Counted from the stretch's first letter, positions 16,079-24,938 are shown. The stretch is DNA of 64,000 nt from Mumia sp050632745 (GCF_050632745.1 NZ_JBODSD010000003.1:434001-498000), one strand, 5' to 3'. Numbers and translations: made by a program. The notes: generated by a model from the sequence alone, not told the origin.

Positions 16079-16105
16079 GCCCCGATCGTCGCGCGGGGCA
16101 TGCGC
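16073..16105. promoter_or_regulatory. 12-bp inverted repeat spanning the YjbQ start codon
   Basis: GCGCATGCCCCG (16073-16084) and CGGGGCATGCGC (16094-16105) are perfect inverted repeats with a 9-bp spacer. In mRNA the ATG of the YjbQ gene would be in the hairpin stem. It could be an operator or a translation-limiting hairpin. Confidence 0.55.
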
Positions 16106-16115
16106 GCGAGCGACC

Positions 16116-16412
16116 TCAGGACGTCGCGGGGTTCGTCGCGGCGCCGTCCAGCCACAGCGTGTCCGACGCGTCGCTGTGGCTGCCGGACGTGCCCACGTGC
16201 TTGGTGCTGATCTTCGGGCCGTTGCGGATCACGTGCCACAGTGCCATCGCGTGCCCCCGGCCGACGCCGTACTCCTCGTCGAGCCACGCGACGACCTGCC
16301 CTGCCTTGGCGTCCGGCTCGGCGAAGCCGCGCTCCCGGGCCTCCTCGACGAGCGCGCGCGGGGTCTTGCCGGTCTTCTTCTCGAGGGTGTCGAGGTAGGC
16401 CTGGAACGACAT
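16116..16412 (-). CDS. Small DUF4287 domain protein
   Basis: A 98-residue protein. MSFQAYLDTLEKKTGKTPRA and the GFAEPDAKAGQVVAWLDEEY and GRGHAMALWHVIR segments fit the DUF4287 family of small soluble actinobacterial proteins of unknown function. The C-terminal 25 residues are polar and probably disordered. The ATG at 16412 was chosen because the domain begins there; the open frame upstream runs through other genes as a shadow. The role is unknown. It lies in the same direction as the YjbQ gene downstream, 37 bases apart, and may be cotranscribed with it. Confidence 0.85.
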   Translation of the reverse strand: MSFQAYLDTLEKKTGKTPRALVEEARERGFAEPDAKAGQVVAWLDEEYGVGRGHAMALWHVIRNGPKISTKHVGTSGSHSDASDTLWLDGAATNPATS

Positions 16413-16519
16413 GGTCGGTCTCCGTCTCGCGATGGTGGTGGTCCCCAACGGACTCACCCGAACAGACCGGCGCCCCGTACGAAAGTCATCGGATGCCGTA
16501 CAACGTTGGCGATGCCGCC

Positions 16520-16525
16520 TACGCT
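16520..16525 (+). promoter_or_regulatory. Leaderless-type -10 of the ElyC-like gene
   Basis: TACGCT is followed by exactly 7 bases and the ATG at 16533; no Shine-Dalgarno precedes the ATG. Confidence 0.55.
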
Positions 16526-16532
16526 GACCGGC

Positions 16533-17192
16533 ATGAGTCGCCTGCGCCGCCGTCTGATCGTCGTCGCGGGGGCGTTCGCGCTGTCGGGCACCCTCGTGGT
16601 CGCGACCGCCAACGCCGTCGTGGTGAAGCGGACCGACGACCGGATAACTGACGACCCCGATGCTCTGCCGCACGCGCAGGTCGCCCTCGTGCCGGGGTCC
16701 TGGGTCATGCCCGACGGCCGGCTCGGAGCGGTCGTCCAGCAGCGCGTCGACGCCGCGGTCGCGCTCTACCGCGCGGGGACGGTCGACAAGGTCCTCGTGT
16801 CCGGCGACAACCGCACCCACGCCTACAACGAACCGGACGCCATGCGCGACGCCGTCCTCCGAGCGGGCGTGCCGCCCGAGGACGTCTTCACCGACTACGC
16901 CGGCCGCAGCACCTGGCACACGATGCGGCGCGCCCGCGAGGTCTTCCGGGTGGAGAACGCCATCGTCGTCACGCAGGACTTCCACGTCGCGCGCGCCGTG
17001 GACCTCGGCCGCGCCGCCGGGATGGACGTGCGCGGCCTCGCCGTCGGTGACGCCAACCGCCTGCGGGTCAGCGCGCGCGAGGTGCTCGCCCGCGTCCGCG
17101 GCTTCGGGGAGGCGACGCTGCGCCCGGAGGTCCTGCTCGGCCCCGAGATCCCGATCACCGGCGACGGCCGCGCCTCCTGGGCGAAGCCCTGA
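16533..17192 (+). CDS. ElyC/SanA/YdcF family (DUF218) protein
   Basis: A 219-residue protein with an N-terminal membrane anchor or signal segment (about residues 8-30), then a DUF218 domain: ALVPGSWVM, AVALYRAGTVDKVLVSGDN, EPDAMRDAVLRAGVPPEDVF and VTQDFHVARAV. The invariant SGD and the Asp/His positions typical of SanA-like proteins are present. Members influence envelope integrity or vancomycin resistance in other bacteria, but the reaction is unknown. An ATG at 16512 is an alternative start; 16533 fits a leaderless promoter better. A strong hairpin follows the stop. Confidence 0.88.
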   Translation: MSRLRRRLIVVAGAFALSGTLVVATANAVVVKRTDDRITDDPDALPHAQVALVPGSWVMPDGRLGAVVQQRVDAAVALYRAGTVDKVLVSGDNRTHAYNEPDAMRDAVLRAGVPPEDVFTDYAGRSTWHTMRRAREVFRVENAIVVTQDFHVARAVDLGRAAGMDVRGLAVGDANRLRVSAREVLARVRGFGEATLRPEVLLGPEIPITGDGRASWAKP

Positions 17193-17194
17193 CA

Positions 17195-17238
17195 ACCGTG
17201 CGGGAGGCCCGACCCCGGGGTCGGACCTCCCGCACGGT
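17195..17238. terminator. Bidirectional terminator between convergent genes
   Basis: A long hairpin begins ACCGTGCGGGAGG (17195-17207) and closes CCTCCCGCACGGT (17226-17238), with an inner CCGACCCC/GGGGTCGG stem. It begins 2 bases after one stop codon and ends 13 bases before the convergent stop. Confidence 0.85.
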
Positions 17239-17251
17239 GACGCGACGTCGG

Positions 17252-18136
17252 TCAGGAGACGTCGCGGCGTCGTACGAGGACGAGAACCAGGACCACCAGC
17301 CCGACGCAGTACGCCGTCACCGTCGCCAGCGCCTGCCCGCCGGACAGCGTGTCGAGGATCCCGGGGGTCTCGTTCGGGTTGGCCGAGACGTCGATGAGCG
17401 CACCGACGAGCGAGCCTCCCGCCGTCCCCGGGAGGACCTCCGTCACCGCCTCGACGGGACCGAGCAGTGCGCCGACACCGCGGAGAAGGTTCTCGACGAC
17501 GAGGGCCCACACCAGTCCGAGCCCGACCGCCAGGGCCGGGCCCCGCGCCACGGTCCCGAGGGCGTAGCCGAGCAGCGCCCACATCTCGAGCACCAGGAAG
17601 CCGCCGCCGAAGGACTCGAGCAGGGCGCCGACCGAGGGCCACGTGACGGCCTGCGACTCCACCCCCGCGACCAGCAGCGAGACGCCCGTGAACAGCACCA
17701 GGGTCAACGCCAGGATGCCGAGGACGGCAGCCGTGAGGGCGACGATCGAGCCTCCCACCGTGGCGGGGCGCGACGGGCCCTGGGTGAAGACGGTCTTCCA
17801 CGTCCCCCAGCCGTAGCCGTTGCCGGCCACGATCGCGCCGAGCACCAGCGCCAGCGCCCCGCCGAACATCGGCAGGCCCTGGACGAGCACCGTCGGGAGT
17901 GCCGCAGGGAGCATCTCGACGAGCAGCTGCGCCCGGGTGTCGCCGTCGCCGGCGAAGCTGAGGTCGCCCGTCCGGTAAGAGAGGTAGGGGAACAGGTAGC
18001 CGAACACCAGGGCCAGCGCGACCCACACGGCCACCGTCACCCACACGGCCGGCCACTTGCGGAGGCGCAGCAGCTCCGCCCGGGTGCTGCGCGTGATCGA
18101 GGAGGCCGCCATCGGCGTGTCCATCAGTGTGGTCAT
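17252..18136 (-). CDS. ABC-2 type transporter permease subunit
   Basis: A 294-residue integral membrane protein with about six transmembrane helices (near 30-50, 90-112, 130-155, 175-195, 205-225 and 268-288) and a cytoplasmic N terminus of about 25 residues. The segment NGYGWGTWKTVFTQGPSR after the second helix is typical of ABC-2 permeases of the bacitracin or lantibiotic immunity type. Its ATG overlaps the stop of the ATPase gene (ATGA at 18133-18136), so translation is coupled. The transported compound is unknown. The adjacent divergent two-component system suggests induction by an envelope stress or a peptide antibiotic (inference). Confidence 0.88.
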   Translation of the reverse strand: MTTLMDTPMAASSITRSTRAELLRLRKWPAVWVTVAVWVALALVFGYLFPYLSYRTGDLSFAGDGDTRAQLLVEMLPAALPTVLVQGLPMFGGALALVLGAIVAGNGYGWGTWKTVFTQGPSRPATVGGSIVALTAAVLGILALTLVLFTGVSLLVAGVESQAVTWPSVGALLESFGGGFLVLEMWALLGYALGTVARGPALAVGLGLVWALVVENLLRGVGALLGPVEAVTEVLPGTAGGSLVGALIDVSANPNETPGILDTLSGGQALATVTAYCVGLVVLVLVLVRRRDVS

Positions 18137-19050
18137 GACACCTTCTCCTTCGTCGTCGGGGTCTCGGTGGTCATCTCGAAGAAGACCTCCTCGAGGGTGC
18201 GCTCGGCGGGCGACACCTCGTGGACGTCGACCCCGGCGGCGACCAGGTCTCGTACGAGCGCGGGCGCGGCCGTGGCCGGGAGCCCGATCTCGAGACCGTG
18301 CGGGGTGCGGCGTACGGCGTCCTCGCCCGCGACGCGCATCGCGACCGCGATCGCCCCGTCCTCCGGAGTCGCGTGCACCCGCAGCGTCGCGTCGCCGCGG
18401 AGCTCGTCGACCCGCGCCTCGCGCAGCAGCCGACCACCGTTGATGACGCCGACGCGGTCGCAGATCTCCTGGACCTCGGCGAGGAGGTGGCTCGAGAGCA
18501 GCACGGTCTGCCCGCCGCGCGCGAGCGACACGACGAGCGCCCGCATGTCGGCCATGCCCGCAGGGTCGAGCCCGTTCGTCGGCTCGTCGAGCACGATCAG
18601 CTCCGGGTCGCCCATGAGTGCGGAGGCCACGCCGAGCCGCTGCTTCATGCCGAGCGAGTAGGCCTTGAACTTGTCGCCCGCACGGTCGGTGAGGTCGACG
18701 CGTGCCAGCGCGGCATCGACCGCGTCGTCGCCGAGACCGCGGTAGCGGGCCATCGTCCGCAGGTTGTCGCGCCCGGACAGGTACGGGAAGAACCCCGGCC
18801 CCTCCACCAGCGCCCCCACGCGGGCGATCACGTCGGGACGGCCGGCAGGCCGTCCCAGGACGCTCGCCGTGCCGGCCGTGGGCCGGATCAGGCCGAGCAT
18901 CATCCGCAGGGTCGTCGTCTTGCCGGCCCCGTTCGGGCCGAGGAATCCGTAGACCTCGCCCCGCCGTACGGTCATGCTGACCGAGTCCACGGCGAGTCGT
19001 TCGCCGTACCTCTTGGTCAGCCCGTGTGTCTCAACCACCAGATCGTCCAT
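18133..19050 (-). CDS. ABC transporter ATP-binding protein
   Basis: A 305-residue ATPase from the ATG at 19050 (a GTG at 19059 is an alternative). It carries Walker A GPNGAGKTTT, Q-loop, signature YSLGMKQRLG, Walker B LIVLDEPTNGLDP and the switch His in LLSSHLLAEV. After the nucleotide-binding domain (to about 220) there is an accessory C-terminal domain, as in BcrA-like subunits. It pairs with the overlapping permease gene to form an exporter. The histidine kinase gene starts 131 bases away on the other strand, so the exporter and the two-component system share a control region. Confidence 0.92.
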   Translation of the reverse strand: MDDLVVETHGLTKRYGERLAVDSVSMTVRRGEVYGFLGPNGAGKTTTLRMMLGLIRPTAGTASVLGRPAGRPDVIARVGALVEGPGFFPYLSGRDNLRTMARYRGLGDDAVDAALARVDLTDRAGDKFKAYSLGMKQRLGVASALMGDPELIVLDEPTNGLDPAGMADMRALVVSLARGGQTVLLSSHLLAEVQEICDRVGVINGGRLLREARVDELRGDATLRVHATPEDGAIAVAMRVAGEDAVRRTPHGLEIGLPATAAPALVRDLVAAGVDVHEVSPAERTLEEVFFEMTTETPTTKEKVS

Positions 19051-19169
19051 GACCTCCACGGTCGTCGCCGCGGTGCCGTGAGGCGTCCGTCCTGACGCGG
19101 CTCCTGCGTACGCGGATCTGCGTACGGCGGAGCCTCGCGCGGTCGTACGCCCCAGGGCTCGGCGCGTTC

Positions 19170-19175
19170 TATCCT
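19170..19175 (+). promoter_or_regulatory. Leaderless-type -10 of the histidine kinase gene
   Basis: TATCCT is followed by exactly 6 bases and the GTG at 19182; no Shine-Dalgarno is visible. Confidence 0.55.
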
Positions 19176-19181
19176 CGGCCC

Positions 19182-20291
19182 GTGAGCGACCGGCGTCCCG
19201 ACCTGCTCCACGCTCCCGGCTGGTGGCCGTGGACCGTGGTGATCATCGTGCTGCTCGGCACGGTCGCGTCCAACCGCGAGGTTGGCTCGAGCCACGGCGA
19301 AGTCGTCGGCGCCGCCCTCACCGCCGTGCTCGCGGTCCTCCCGGCCGTCTTCCCGTGGCGGGCGGAGGTCGCGCTGCTGGCCAGCGGGATCTGCACCGCC
19401 GTCTACTTCGGAGCGGGCTTCGCCGACGGACCGGTCTTCTTGGCGCTCCCGACCGTGACGTTCATGGTCGCGCTGCGCGCCACCTCGTACCGGTGGGTGC
19501 CCTGGGCCGTCGGTGCCGCCCTCGTCGCCGCGGCCGCGCTCGTCATCCGGATGCTGGCCACCGACGGGCAGCGGACGCAGGAGGTGTGGCAGGCGATCGG
19601 GCTGCTCGCCGTCGTCGCCGCGGCCGGTGCCGTCGCCACCGCCGTGAGCCAGCTGCAGTCCTCGCGTGCCGACCGCAGCGCCCGGGCGGCGACCGAGGAA
19701 CGGCTGCGGATGGCGCAGGACCTGCACGACGGTGTCGGGCACGGGCTCGCGGTGATCGCGATGCAGGCGGGTGTCGCGCTGCACGTGCTCGAGCGCGACC
19801 CGGCGAAGGCGCGCGAGAGCCTCGAGGCGATCCGCGCGACGAGCCGCGAGTCCCTCGACGCGCTGCGAGCCGAGCTCGGGCGGATGTCGGGCACCGAGGC
19901 CGCACGCCGACCCGTCCGTGGGATCGACGACCTCGACGCCCTGCTGGACCGGGTCCGCGCCGGAGGGCTGGAGGTCGTGCGGACAGGCGACGTCCAGCAC
20001 GTGGACGACCGGCTCGGCGAGGTCGTGTACGCGGTCGTGCAGGAGGCCCTGACGAACGTGCTCCGGCACGCGGGCGCCACCCGGGCCGTGGTCGACGTCG
20101 CCCGGAACGCCAGCACGCTCGAGGTGACCGTGAGCGACGACGGGCGCGGTGGCCCGACCTCCGGCCAGGATGAGGGCATGGGCATCACGGGCATGCGGGC
20201 ACGCGTCGGCGAGGTCGGCGGCGTGCTCGCGGCGGGTCCCGCCGGCGGCGCGGGGTTCCGCGTCCACGCCTCGCTGCCGGAGGAGCCGTGA
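19182..20291 (+). CDS. NarL-family sensor histidine kinase
   Basis: A 369-residue membrane kinase. About four hydrophobic segments lie in residues 15-155. The HisKA_3 dimerisation box EERLRMAQDLHDGVGHGLA carries phosphoacceptor His182. The ATPase domain shows EALTNVLRHAGA (N-box), DDGRGG (G1) and GMGITGMRARV (G2). No large extracellular domain is present, so it may sense within the membrane, like kinases that monitor cell-envelope antibiotics or a partner transporter. Its stop overlaps the response regulator's GTG (GTGA at 20288-20291). Divergent linkage to an ABC-2 exporter suggests that exporter is its target. Confidence 0.93.
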   Translation: MSDRRPDLLHAPGWWPWTVVIIVLLGTVASNREVGSSHGEVVGAALTAVLAVLPAVFPWRAEVALLASGICTAVYFGAGFADGPVFLALPTVTFMVALRATSYRWVPWAVGAALVAAAALVIRMLATDGQRTQEVWQAIGLLAVVAAAGAVATAVSQLQSSRADRSARAATEERLRMAQDLHDGVGHGLAVIAMQAGVALHVLERDPAKARESLEAIRATSRESLDALRAELGRMSGTEAARRPVRGIDDLDALLDRVRAGGLEVVRTGDVQHVDDRLGEVVYAVVQEALTNVLRHAGATRAVVDVARNASTLEVTVSDDGRGGPTSGQDEGMGITGMRARVGEVGGVLAAGPAGGAGFRVHASLPEEP

Positions 20292-20944
20292 TCAGGGTCG
20301 CGCTCGTCGACGACCAGCCGCTCGTCCGGATGGGGCTCGCGACGCTGATCGACACCGAGGACGGTCTCGAGCTGGTCGGCGCGGCCGCGGACGGACGCGA
20401 GGGGCTCGCCCTGATCCGCCGGACGACGCCCGACGTGGTGCTGTGCGACATCCGGATGCCGGTGCTCGACGGGCTCGCCCTCCTCGCCGAGGTCAACGGC
20501 GACGCCGCGCTCGACGACGTACGGATCGTGATGCTGACGACGTTCGAGCTCGACGAGTACGTCTTCGAGGCGCTGCGGCACGGGGCCAGCGGCTTCCTGC
20601 TCAAGGACGCGGAGCCGACGGCGCTGCTCGACGGCATCCGCGTCGTCGCCGCCGGCGGGTCGCTGCTCGCCCCGTCGGTGACGCGTACCGTGATCGAGCG
20701 CTTCAGCGGCTCGTCGGCCGCGTCCCGTCCGCACCCGCGCCTGGAGGACCTCACCGAGAGGGAGCGCGAGATCCTCGGCTGGGTCGCGACCGGCCGCTCC
20801 AACCAGGAGATCGCGGACGCGCTCGTCGTCAGTCCCGACACGGTCCGTACGCACGTGAGCCGCGCGATGGTCAAGCTGCACGCGCGCGACCGGGCGCAGC
20901 TCGTGGTGTTCGCGATCGAGTCCGGCCTGCGGGCTGACCGCTAG
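20288..20944 (+). CDS. NarL/LuxR-family response regulator
   Basis: A 218-residue two-domain regulator. The receiver domain has the acidic pair in VALVDDQ, phosphoacceptor Asp54 in VVLCDIRMP, Thr84/85 and Lys106 in FLLKDAEPT. The C-terminal LuxR-type HTH contains LTEREREILGWVATGRSNQE and VSPDTVRTHVSRAMVKLHAR. It is the cognate regulator of the overlapping kinase gene. All residues required for phosphotransfer are present. The likely target is the divergent ABC-2 exporter (inference from context). Confidence 0.95.
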   Translation: MIRVALVDDQPLVRMGLATLIDTEDGLELVGAAADGREGLALIRRTTPDVVLCDIRMPVLDGLALLAEVNGDAALDDVRIVMLTTFELDEYVFEALRHGASGFLLKDAEPTALLDGIRVVAAGGSLLAPSVTRTVIERFSGSSAASRPHPRLEDLTEREREILGWVATGRSNQEIADALVVSPDTVRTHVSRAMVKLHARDRAQLVVFAIESGLRADR

Positions 20945-20965
20945 CCCGCTCCCCCGGGCGGAGGA

Positions 20966-21754
20966 TCAGGCGATCGCGTCCCGGACGCGGCGCGTCATCG
21001 CCGCGAACTCGGGCGAGGCGCGCAGCTCCTTCGGGTCGACGTCCGCCGACGCCGCGGCGAACGGGGCGTTCTCGTCGAGCACGATCCGTCCCGGACGCGG
21101 GCTCATCACGAGCACGCGCGAGCCGAGGAGCACCGCCTCGTCGACGCCGTGGGTGATGAAGAGGACGGTCTTGCCGGTCGTCCGCCACAGCGCCAGCAGC
21201 TCGCCCTGGAGGCGTTCGCGGGTCAGCGCGTCGAGGGCGCCGAACGGCTCGTCCATCAGCACGATGTCGGGGTCGTTCGCGAGGACGCGCGCGATCTGGG
21301 TGCGCTGCTGCATGCCGCCGGACAGCTCGTACGGCCTCCGGTCGGCGAAGTCGGTCAGCCCCACCATCGCGAGGTACGCGTCCGCGCGCGCCGTCCGCTC
21401 CGCCTTGGCGGCCCCGCGCAGCCGCGGGCCGAGCGCGATGTTGCCGCGCACGTCGAGCCACGGGTAGAGCGTGGGCTGCTGGAACACGACCCCACGCTCG
21501 GCGCCCGGCCCGCGGACCTCGTGGTCGCCGACCGTGATCGATCCGGACGAGGGCCGCATGAACCCCGCGACCAGACGCAGCAGCGTGGTCTTGCCGCACC
21601 CCGACGGCCCGGCGAGCGTGACCAGCTCGCCGGGCTCGATCGTGAGGTCGATCCGGTCCAGTGCCGGCACCTCGGCGCCGCGGGAGCCGAAGACGTGCTC
21701 GACTCCCGCGACGCGCACGGCGCCCGCGTGCGTACGGACCGACTCCAGGGTCAC
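20966..21754 (-). CDS. Sulfonate/taurine-type ABC transporter ATP-binding protein
   Basis: A 262-residue ATPase of the nitrate/sulfonate/taurine class: Walker A GPSGCGKTT, FQQPTLYPWLDV Q-loop, signature LSGGMQQRTQIARV, Walker B IVLMDEPFGALDA and switch His in FITHGVDEAV. These signatures match SsuB/TauB. The GTG start overlaps the stop of the lipoprotein gene (GTGA), so it is the third gene of a permease-lipoprotein-ATPase operon. It energises import of a sulfonate; the divergent alkanesulfonate monooxygenase supports that substrate class. Confidence 0.9.
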   Translation of the reverse strand: MTLESVRTHAGAVRVAGVEHVFGSRGAEVPALDRIDLTIEPGELVTLAGPSGCGKTTLLRLVAGFMRPSSGSITVGDHEVRGPGAERGVVFQQPTLYPWLDVRGNIALGPRLRGAAKAERTARADAYLAMVGLTDFADRRPYELSGGMQQRTQIARVLANDPDIVLMDEPFGALDALTRERLQGELLALWRTTGKTVLFITHGVDEAVLLGSRVLVMSPRPGRIVLDENAPFAAASADVDPKELRASPEFAAMTRRVRDAIA

Positions 21755-22827
21755 TGTGCCGCCGCCTCCGCCGCGCTCGGGTCGACGCCCTCGGCGTACG
21801 CGGACTCCGGTCCGACCGCGGCGATGCCGTCCTGCGTGAGCAGGAACTGCGCCGTCGCGAAGAGGTCCGTGCCGAGCTTGCCCCCGAGGTAGTCGGGACC
21901 GGCCTGCTCCTCGGCCGACAGGTAGACGAAGCCGTCGAACTGGGCCTTCGCCTCCTCGGTCGTCACCCCGACCTCGACCGCGACGCTCTCGGCGGCCTTG
22001 TCGGGGTCGTCGGCGATCTGCCCGATCGCGTAGTCCTGCGCCTTCGCCCACAGCGCGAGGAAGTCGGCGTCACCCGCGATGAACTCGTCCGACGCCACGC
22101 CCACGTCGAACGTCGGCTTGCCCGCCTTCGCGGTGTCCTCGCTGGTGAGGATCACGGTGCCCTTGTCCTTCTTGAGCTCGCTCAGCGTCGGGTCCCAGAC
22201 CCAGGACGCGTCGATGTCGCCCCGCGACCACGCCGGTGCGATCTGCTCCGGCTCGGCGTTGACCAGCTTGTAGTCGGTCGCCTTCTCCCCGGCGTCGGTG
22301 ATCGCCTGCAGCAGCGAGAAGTGGGCGGTGGACCCGAACGGCGTCGCGATCGTCTTGCCCTTGAGCCCCGCGATGTCGGTCGCGGCGCCGTCGCGCACGA
22401 CCAGCGACTCGGCCGCGCCGATGACGTCGTGGATCCAGACGACCTTGACGGGCAGGTTCAGCGGGGCGGACAGCGCCTTCGTCGCCGGCGAGGAGCCCAT
22501 CAGGCCGATGTCGAGGCTCTTGCCGCCGAACGCCTGCACCACGTCGCCGCCGGAGGCGAAGTTGCTCCAGGTGATCGTCGCGTTGGGCGCGCAGCTCTCG
22601 AGGATCTTCTGGTCCTTCACAACGACGTCGCCGTTCGGGATCTTCTGGTAGCCGATCCGCACGGTCGAGGTGATCGACTCGTCCGGCTCCCAGGGGCAGT
22701 CCGAGCTGCCGCCGGCGGAGGCCTCGTCGCCGCCGCCGACGCAGCCGGAGGCGAGGAGCGCGAGCGCCGTCACGGCGGCTGCCGCGGCGGCCTTCGAGCG
22801 GGCGGACTTCAGGGGTGCTGGCTTCAT
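21751..22827 (-). CDS. Sulfonate/taurine-type ABC transporter substrate-binding lipoprotein
   Basis: A 358-residue precursor with a lipobox LLASGC followed by a flexible Gly/Ser region, so it is a membrane-anchored lipoprotein. The body has the TauA/SsuA pattern: VRIGYQKIPNGDVVVKDQK, SLDIGLMGSSPATKAL, KGKTIATPFGSTAHFSLLQA and DIDASWVWDPTLSEL. It presents the ligand to the permease encoded upstream. The ATG is 2 bases after the permease stop and its end overlaps the ATPase gene. Taurine or an alkanesulfonate is likely; sequence alone does not separate the two. Confidence 0.9.
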   Translation of the reverse strand: MKPAPLKSARSKAAAAAAVTALALLASGCVGGGDEASAGGSSDCPWEPDESITSTVRIGYQKIPNGDVVVKDQKILESCAPNATITWSNFASGGDVVQAFGGKSLDIGLMGSSPATKALSAPLNLPVKVVWIHDVIGAAESLVVRDGAATDIAGLKGKTIATPFGSTAHFSLLQAITDAGEKATDYKLVNAEPEQIAPAWSRGDIDASWVWDPTLSELKKDKGTVILTSEDTAKAGKPTFDVGVASDEFIAGDADFLALWAKAQDYAIGQIADDPDKAAESVAVEVGVTTEEAKAQFDGFVYLSAEEQAGPDYLGGKLGTDLFATAQFLLTQDGIAAVGPESAYAEGVDPSAAEAAAQ

Positions 22828-22829
22828 GG

Positions 22830-23654
22830 TCAGGCCTTTCCTCGCCACGGGACGAGTGTTCGTTCGATGAGACGGATGACGGCGTCGAGCGCGATGGCGG
22901 TGAGACCGATGACGAGGATGCAGGCCACCGACAGCGCGATCTTGTTCTGCGTGCCCGAGAGGTACGCGAGACCGCCGATGCCCGGGAGCCCGTTGACGAG
23001 CTCGGCGGCGACGACGGTGGTCCAGGCGAAGCCGACCGCGACCCGGATGCCGCTGAGGATGTCGGGCAGCGTCGCCGGCAGGACGACGGACGTGACGGCC
23101 TGCCGGCGCGAGGCACCGAGGGACAGGACCGCGTTGACCTGGTCCTCGCGCACGCCCTGGACGCCGTTGATCGTCGCCAGGGCGATCGGCGGGAACGCGG
23201 CCAGGAAGAGCAGCCAGATCTTGGACGCGTCGTAGATGCCGAACCATGCGACGAGGAAGCCCATGTACGCCAGCGGCGGGATGGACCGCAGGAAGTCGAG
23301 GTACGGCCCCGCGACCCGGCGTACGGACGCGACCGTGCCCATCAGCAGGCCGAGCGGGACCCCGACCACGATGGCGAGCGCGAGGCCGATGCCGATCCGG
23401 CGCAGGCTCACCACGAGGTGCTCCCACAGGAAGTAGTTCTCCTCGCCGCGCACCACACGGTCGACGCCGCCGCCGATCGGGTGGTACGTGTTGGCGCGGA
23501 CGAACGCGTCCCACACCTCCAGCGGGCTGGGGGCGAGGTAGGCGGGGTGGACGACGTCCGAGGCCGCCACGACCGTCCACAGCACGAGCACCCCGACCGC
23601 GGTGATCACGGCGGGGAGCCAGCTGAGGCCGAGGCGGCGCGGTCGTCGGAGCAT
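22830..23654 (-). CDS. Sulfonate/taurine-type ABC transporter permease
   Basis: A 274-residue inner-membrane permease with about six helices and the family EAA-type loop VREDQVNAVLSLGASRRQA. The segment SIPPLAYMGFLVAWFGI is typical of SsuC/TauC proteins. I chose the ATG at 23654 because a TACGTT -10 lies exactly 7 bases upstream; a GTG at 23675 would add 7 residues and overlap that element. It is the first gene of the import operon and is divergent from the monooxygenase gene. Confidence 0.9.
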   Translation of the reverse strand: MLRRPRRLGLSWLPAVITAVGVLVLWTVVAASDVVHPAYLAPSPLEVWDAFVRANTYHPIGGGVDRVVRGEENYFLWEHLVVSLRRIGIGLALAIVVGVPLGLLMGTVASVRRVAGPYLDFLRSIPPLAYMGFLVAWFGIYDASKIWLLFLAAFPPIALATINGVQGVREDQVNAVLSLGASRRQAVTSVVLPATLPDILSGIRVAVGFAWTTVVAAELVNGLPGIGGLAYLSGTQNKIALSVACILVIGLTAIALDAVIRLIERTLVPWRGKA

Positions 23655-23661
23655 GGTGGGG

Positions 23662-23667
23662 AACGTA
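23662..23667 (-). promoter_or_regulatory. Leaderless-type -10 of the sulfonate import operon
   Basis: On the minus strand TACGTT is followed by 7 bases (CCCCACC) and the ATG at 23654. Confidence 0.5.
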
Positions 23668-23809
23668 CGACGCACCTGAGGCGTCGTCCTGCCATCTCGC
23701 CGGGCGCCGCAGATCTGGTGCCGTTTCAGTCGCCGTGCGCGATATCCGTGTCCCGGGCGGGTCTTCGCGAGAGGGTGACCGTCGTTCTGCGTCGTCGTCG
23801 AGGAGTCTC

Positions 23810-24928
23810 ATGAAGGTCCACTGGTTCCTGCCCACGACCGGCGACAGCCGGACCCTCGTCGGAGGCGGTCACAGCGTCCCGACGGAGCTCGCGCGTGCCG
23901 GCGGTGCGGCGCACACGGCCGGCCGCTACCGGGAGCCCGACCTCGACTACCTGGTCGACGTCGCGCGGACGGCCGAGCGGCTCGGCTTCGAGTCCGTGCT
24001 GACTCCGACGGGTACGCCCTGCGAGGACGCGTGGGTGGTCGCGTCGGCGCTGCTGCGGGAGACCTCGCGCCTGAAGTTCCTCATCGCCGCCCGCCCCGGG
24101 CTGATCAGCCCCACGCTCCTCGCGCAGATGGCCTCGACCTTCCAGCGCATCTCCGGCGACCGGCTCGCGATCAACGTCGTCGTCGGCGGAGACCCGTCCG
24201 AGCAGCTGCGGTTCGGCGACCACGTCGGCAAGGACGACCGGTACGCCCGTGCCGAGGAGTTCCTCGAGATCTTCCGCGGGGCCTTCACCGACGAGGGGTA
24301 CGACCGCCAGGGCACCTTCTACGACGTGACCGACGCACGGACGCGCAAGCCCGCGACGGTGCCGCCGATCTACCTCGGCGGGTCGTCGGCCGCGGCGGGC
24401 CCGGTGACCGCGCGGCAGGTCGACGTCTACCTGACCTGGGGCGAGCCGCCCGCGCAGGTCGCCGAGAAGATCGCCTGGATCCGCAAGCTCGCCGAGGAGG
24501 AGGGGCGCGAGGTCCGGTTCGGCATCCGCCTGCACACCATCACCCGCGACCACAGCGAGGACGCGTGGGAGGTCGCCGACCAGCTGCTCGCCGACCTCGA
24601 CCCCGCCGACGTCGCGAAGGCGCAGGCGGTGCTGGCCTCGAGCGAGTCCGAGGGGCAGAAGCGCATGCGCGAGCTGCACGGCGGGTACGCGCCGGGGGAC
24701 GCGCGAAGCCTCGAGATCTACCCGGGCCTCTGGTCGGGGGTCGGTCTGGTCCGCTCCGGTGCCGGCACGGCCCTCGTCGGGAGCCACGTCGAGGTGGCCG
24801 ACCTGATCGGCGAGTACGCCGAGCTCGGCATCGACGAGTTCGTCCTCTCGGGCTACCCGCACGTCGAGGAGGCCTACTGGTTCGCCGAGGGCGTGATGCC
24901 GATCCTTCGGCAGCGCGGCCAGCTGTGA
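23810..24928 (+). CDS. ssuD: FMNH2-dependent alkanesulfonate monooxygenase (LLM class)
   Basis: A 372-residue luciferase-like monooxygenase. The start MKVHWFLPTTGDSRTLVGGG, the segment ERLGFESVLTPTGTPCEDAW and LAINVVVGGDPSEQLRFGDH closely follow SsuD, which uses FMNH2 and O2 to release sulfite from C-S bonds. GAGGAG lies 5 bases before the ATG. It is divergent from the sulfonate import operon and the two together make a sulfur-scavenging module. An SsuE-type FMN reductase is not present in the window, so reduced flavin must come from elsewhere. Confidence 0.92.
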   Translation: MKVHWFLPTTGDSRTLVGGGHSVPTELARAGGAAHTAGRYREPDLDYLVDVARTAERLGFESVLTPTGTPCEDAWVVASALLRETSRLKFLIAARPGLISPTLLAQMASTFQRISGDRLAINVVVGGDPSEQLRFGDHVGKDDRYARAEEFLEIFRGAFTDEGYDRQGTFYDVTDARTRKPATVPPIYLGGSSAAAGPVTARQVDVYLTWGEPPAQVAEKIAWIRKLAEEEGREVRFGIRLHTITRDHSEDAWEVADQLLADLDPADVAKAQAVLASSESEGQKRMRELHGGYAPGDARSLEIYPGLWSGVGLVRSGAGTALVGSHVEVADLIGEYAELGIDEFVLSGYPHVEEAYWFAEGVMPILRQRGQL

Positions 24929-24932
24929 GCCG

Positions 24933-24938
24933 TACGAT
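24933..24938 (+). promoter_or_regulatory. Leaderless-type -10 of the amino-acid ABC operon
   Basis: TACGAT, then exactly 7 bases, then the ATG at 24946. Confidence 0.55.
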
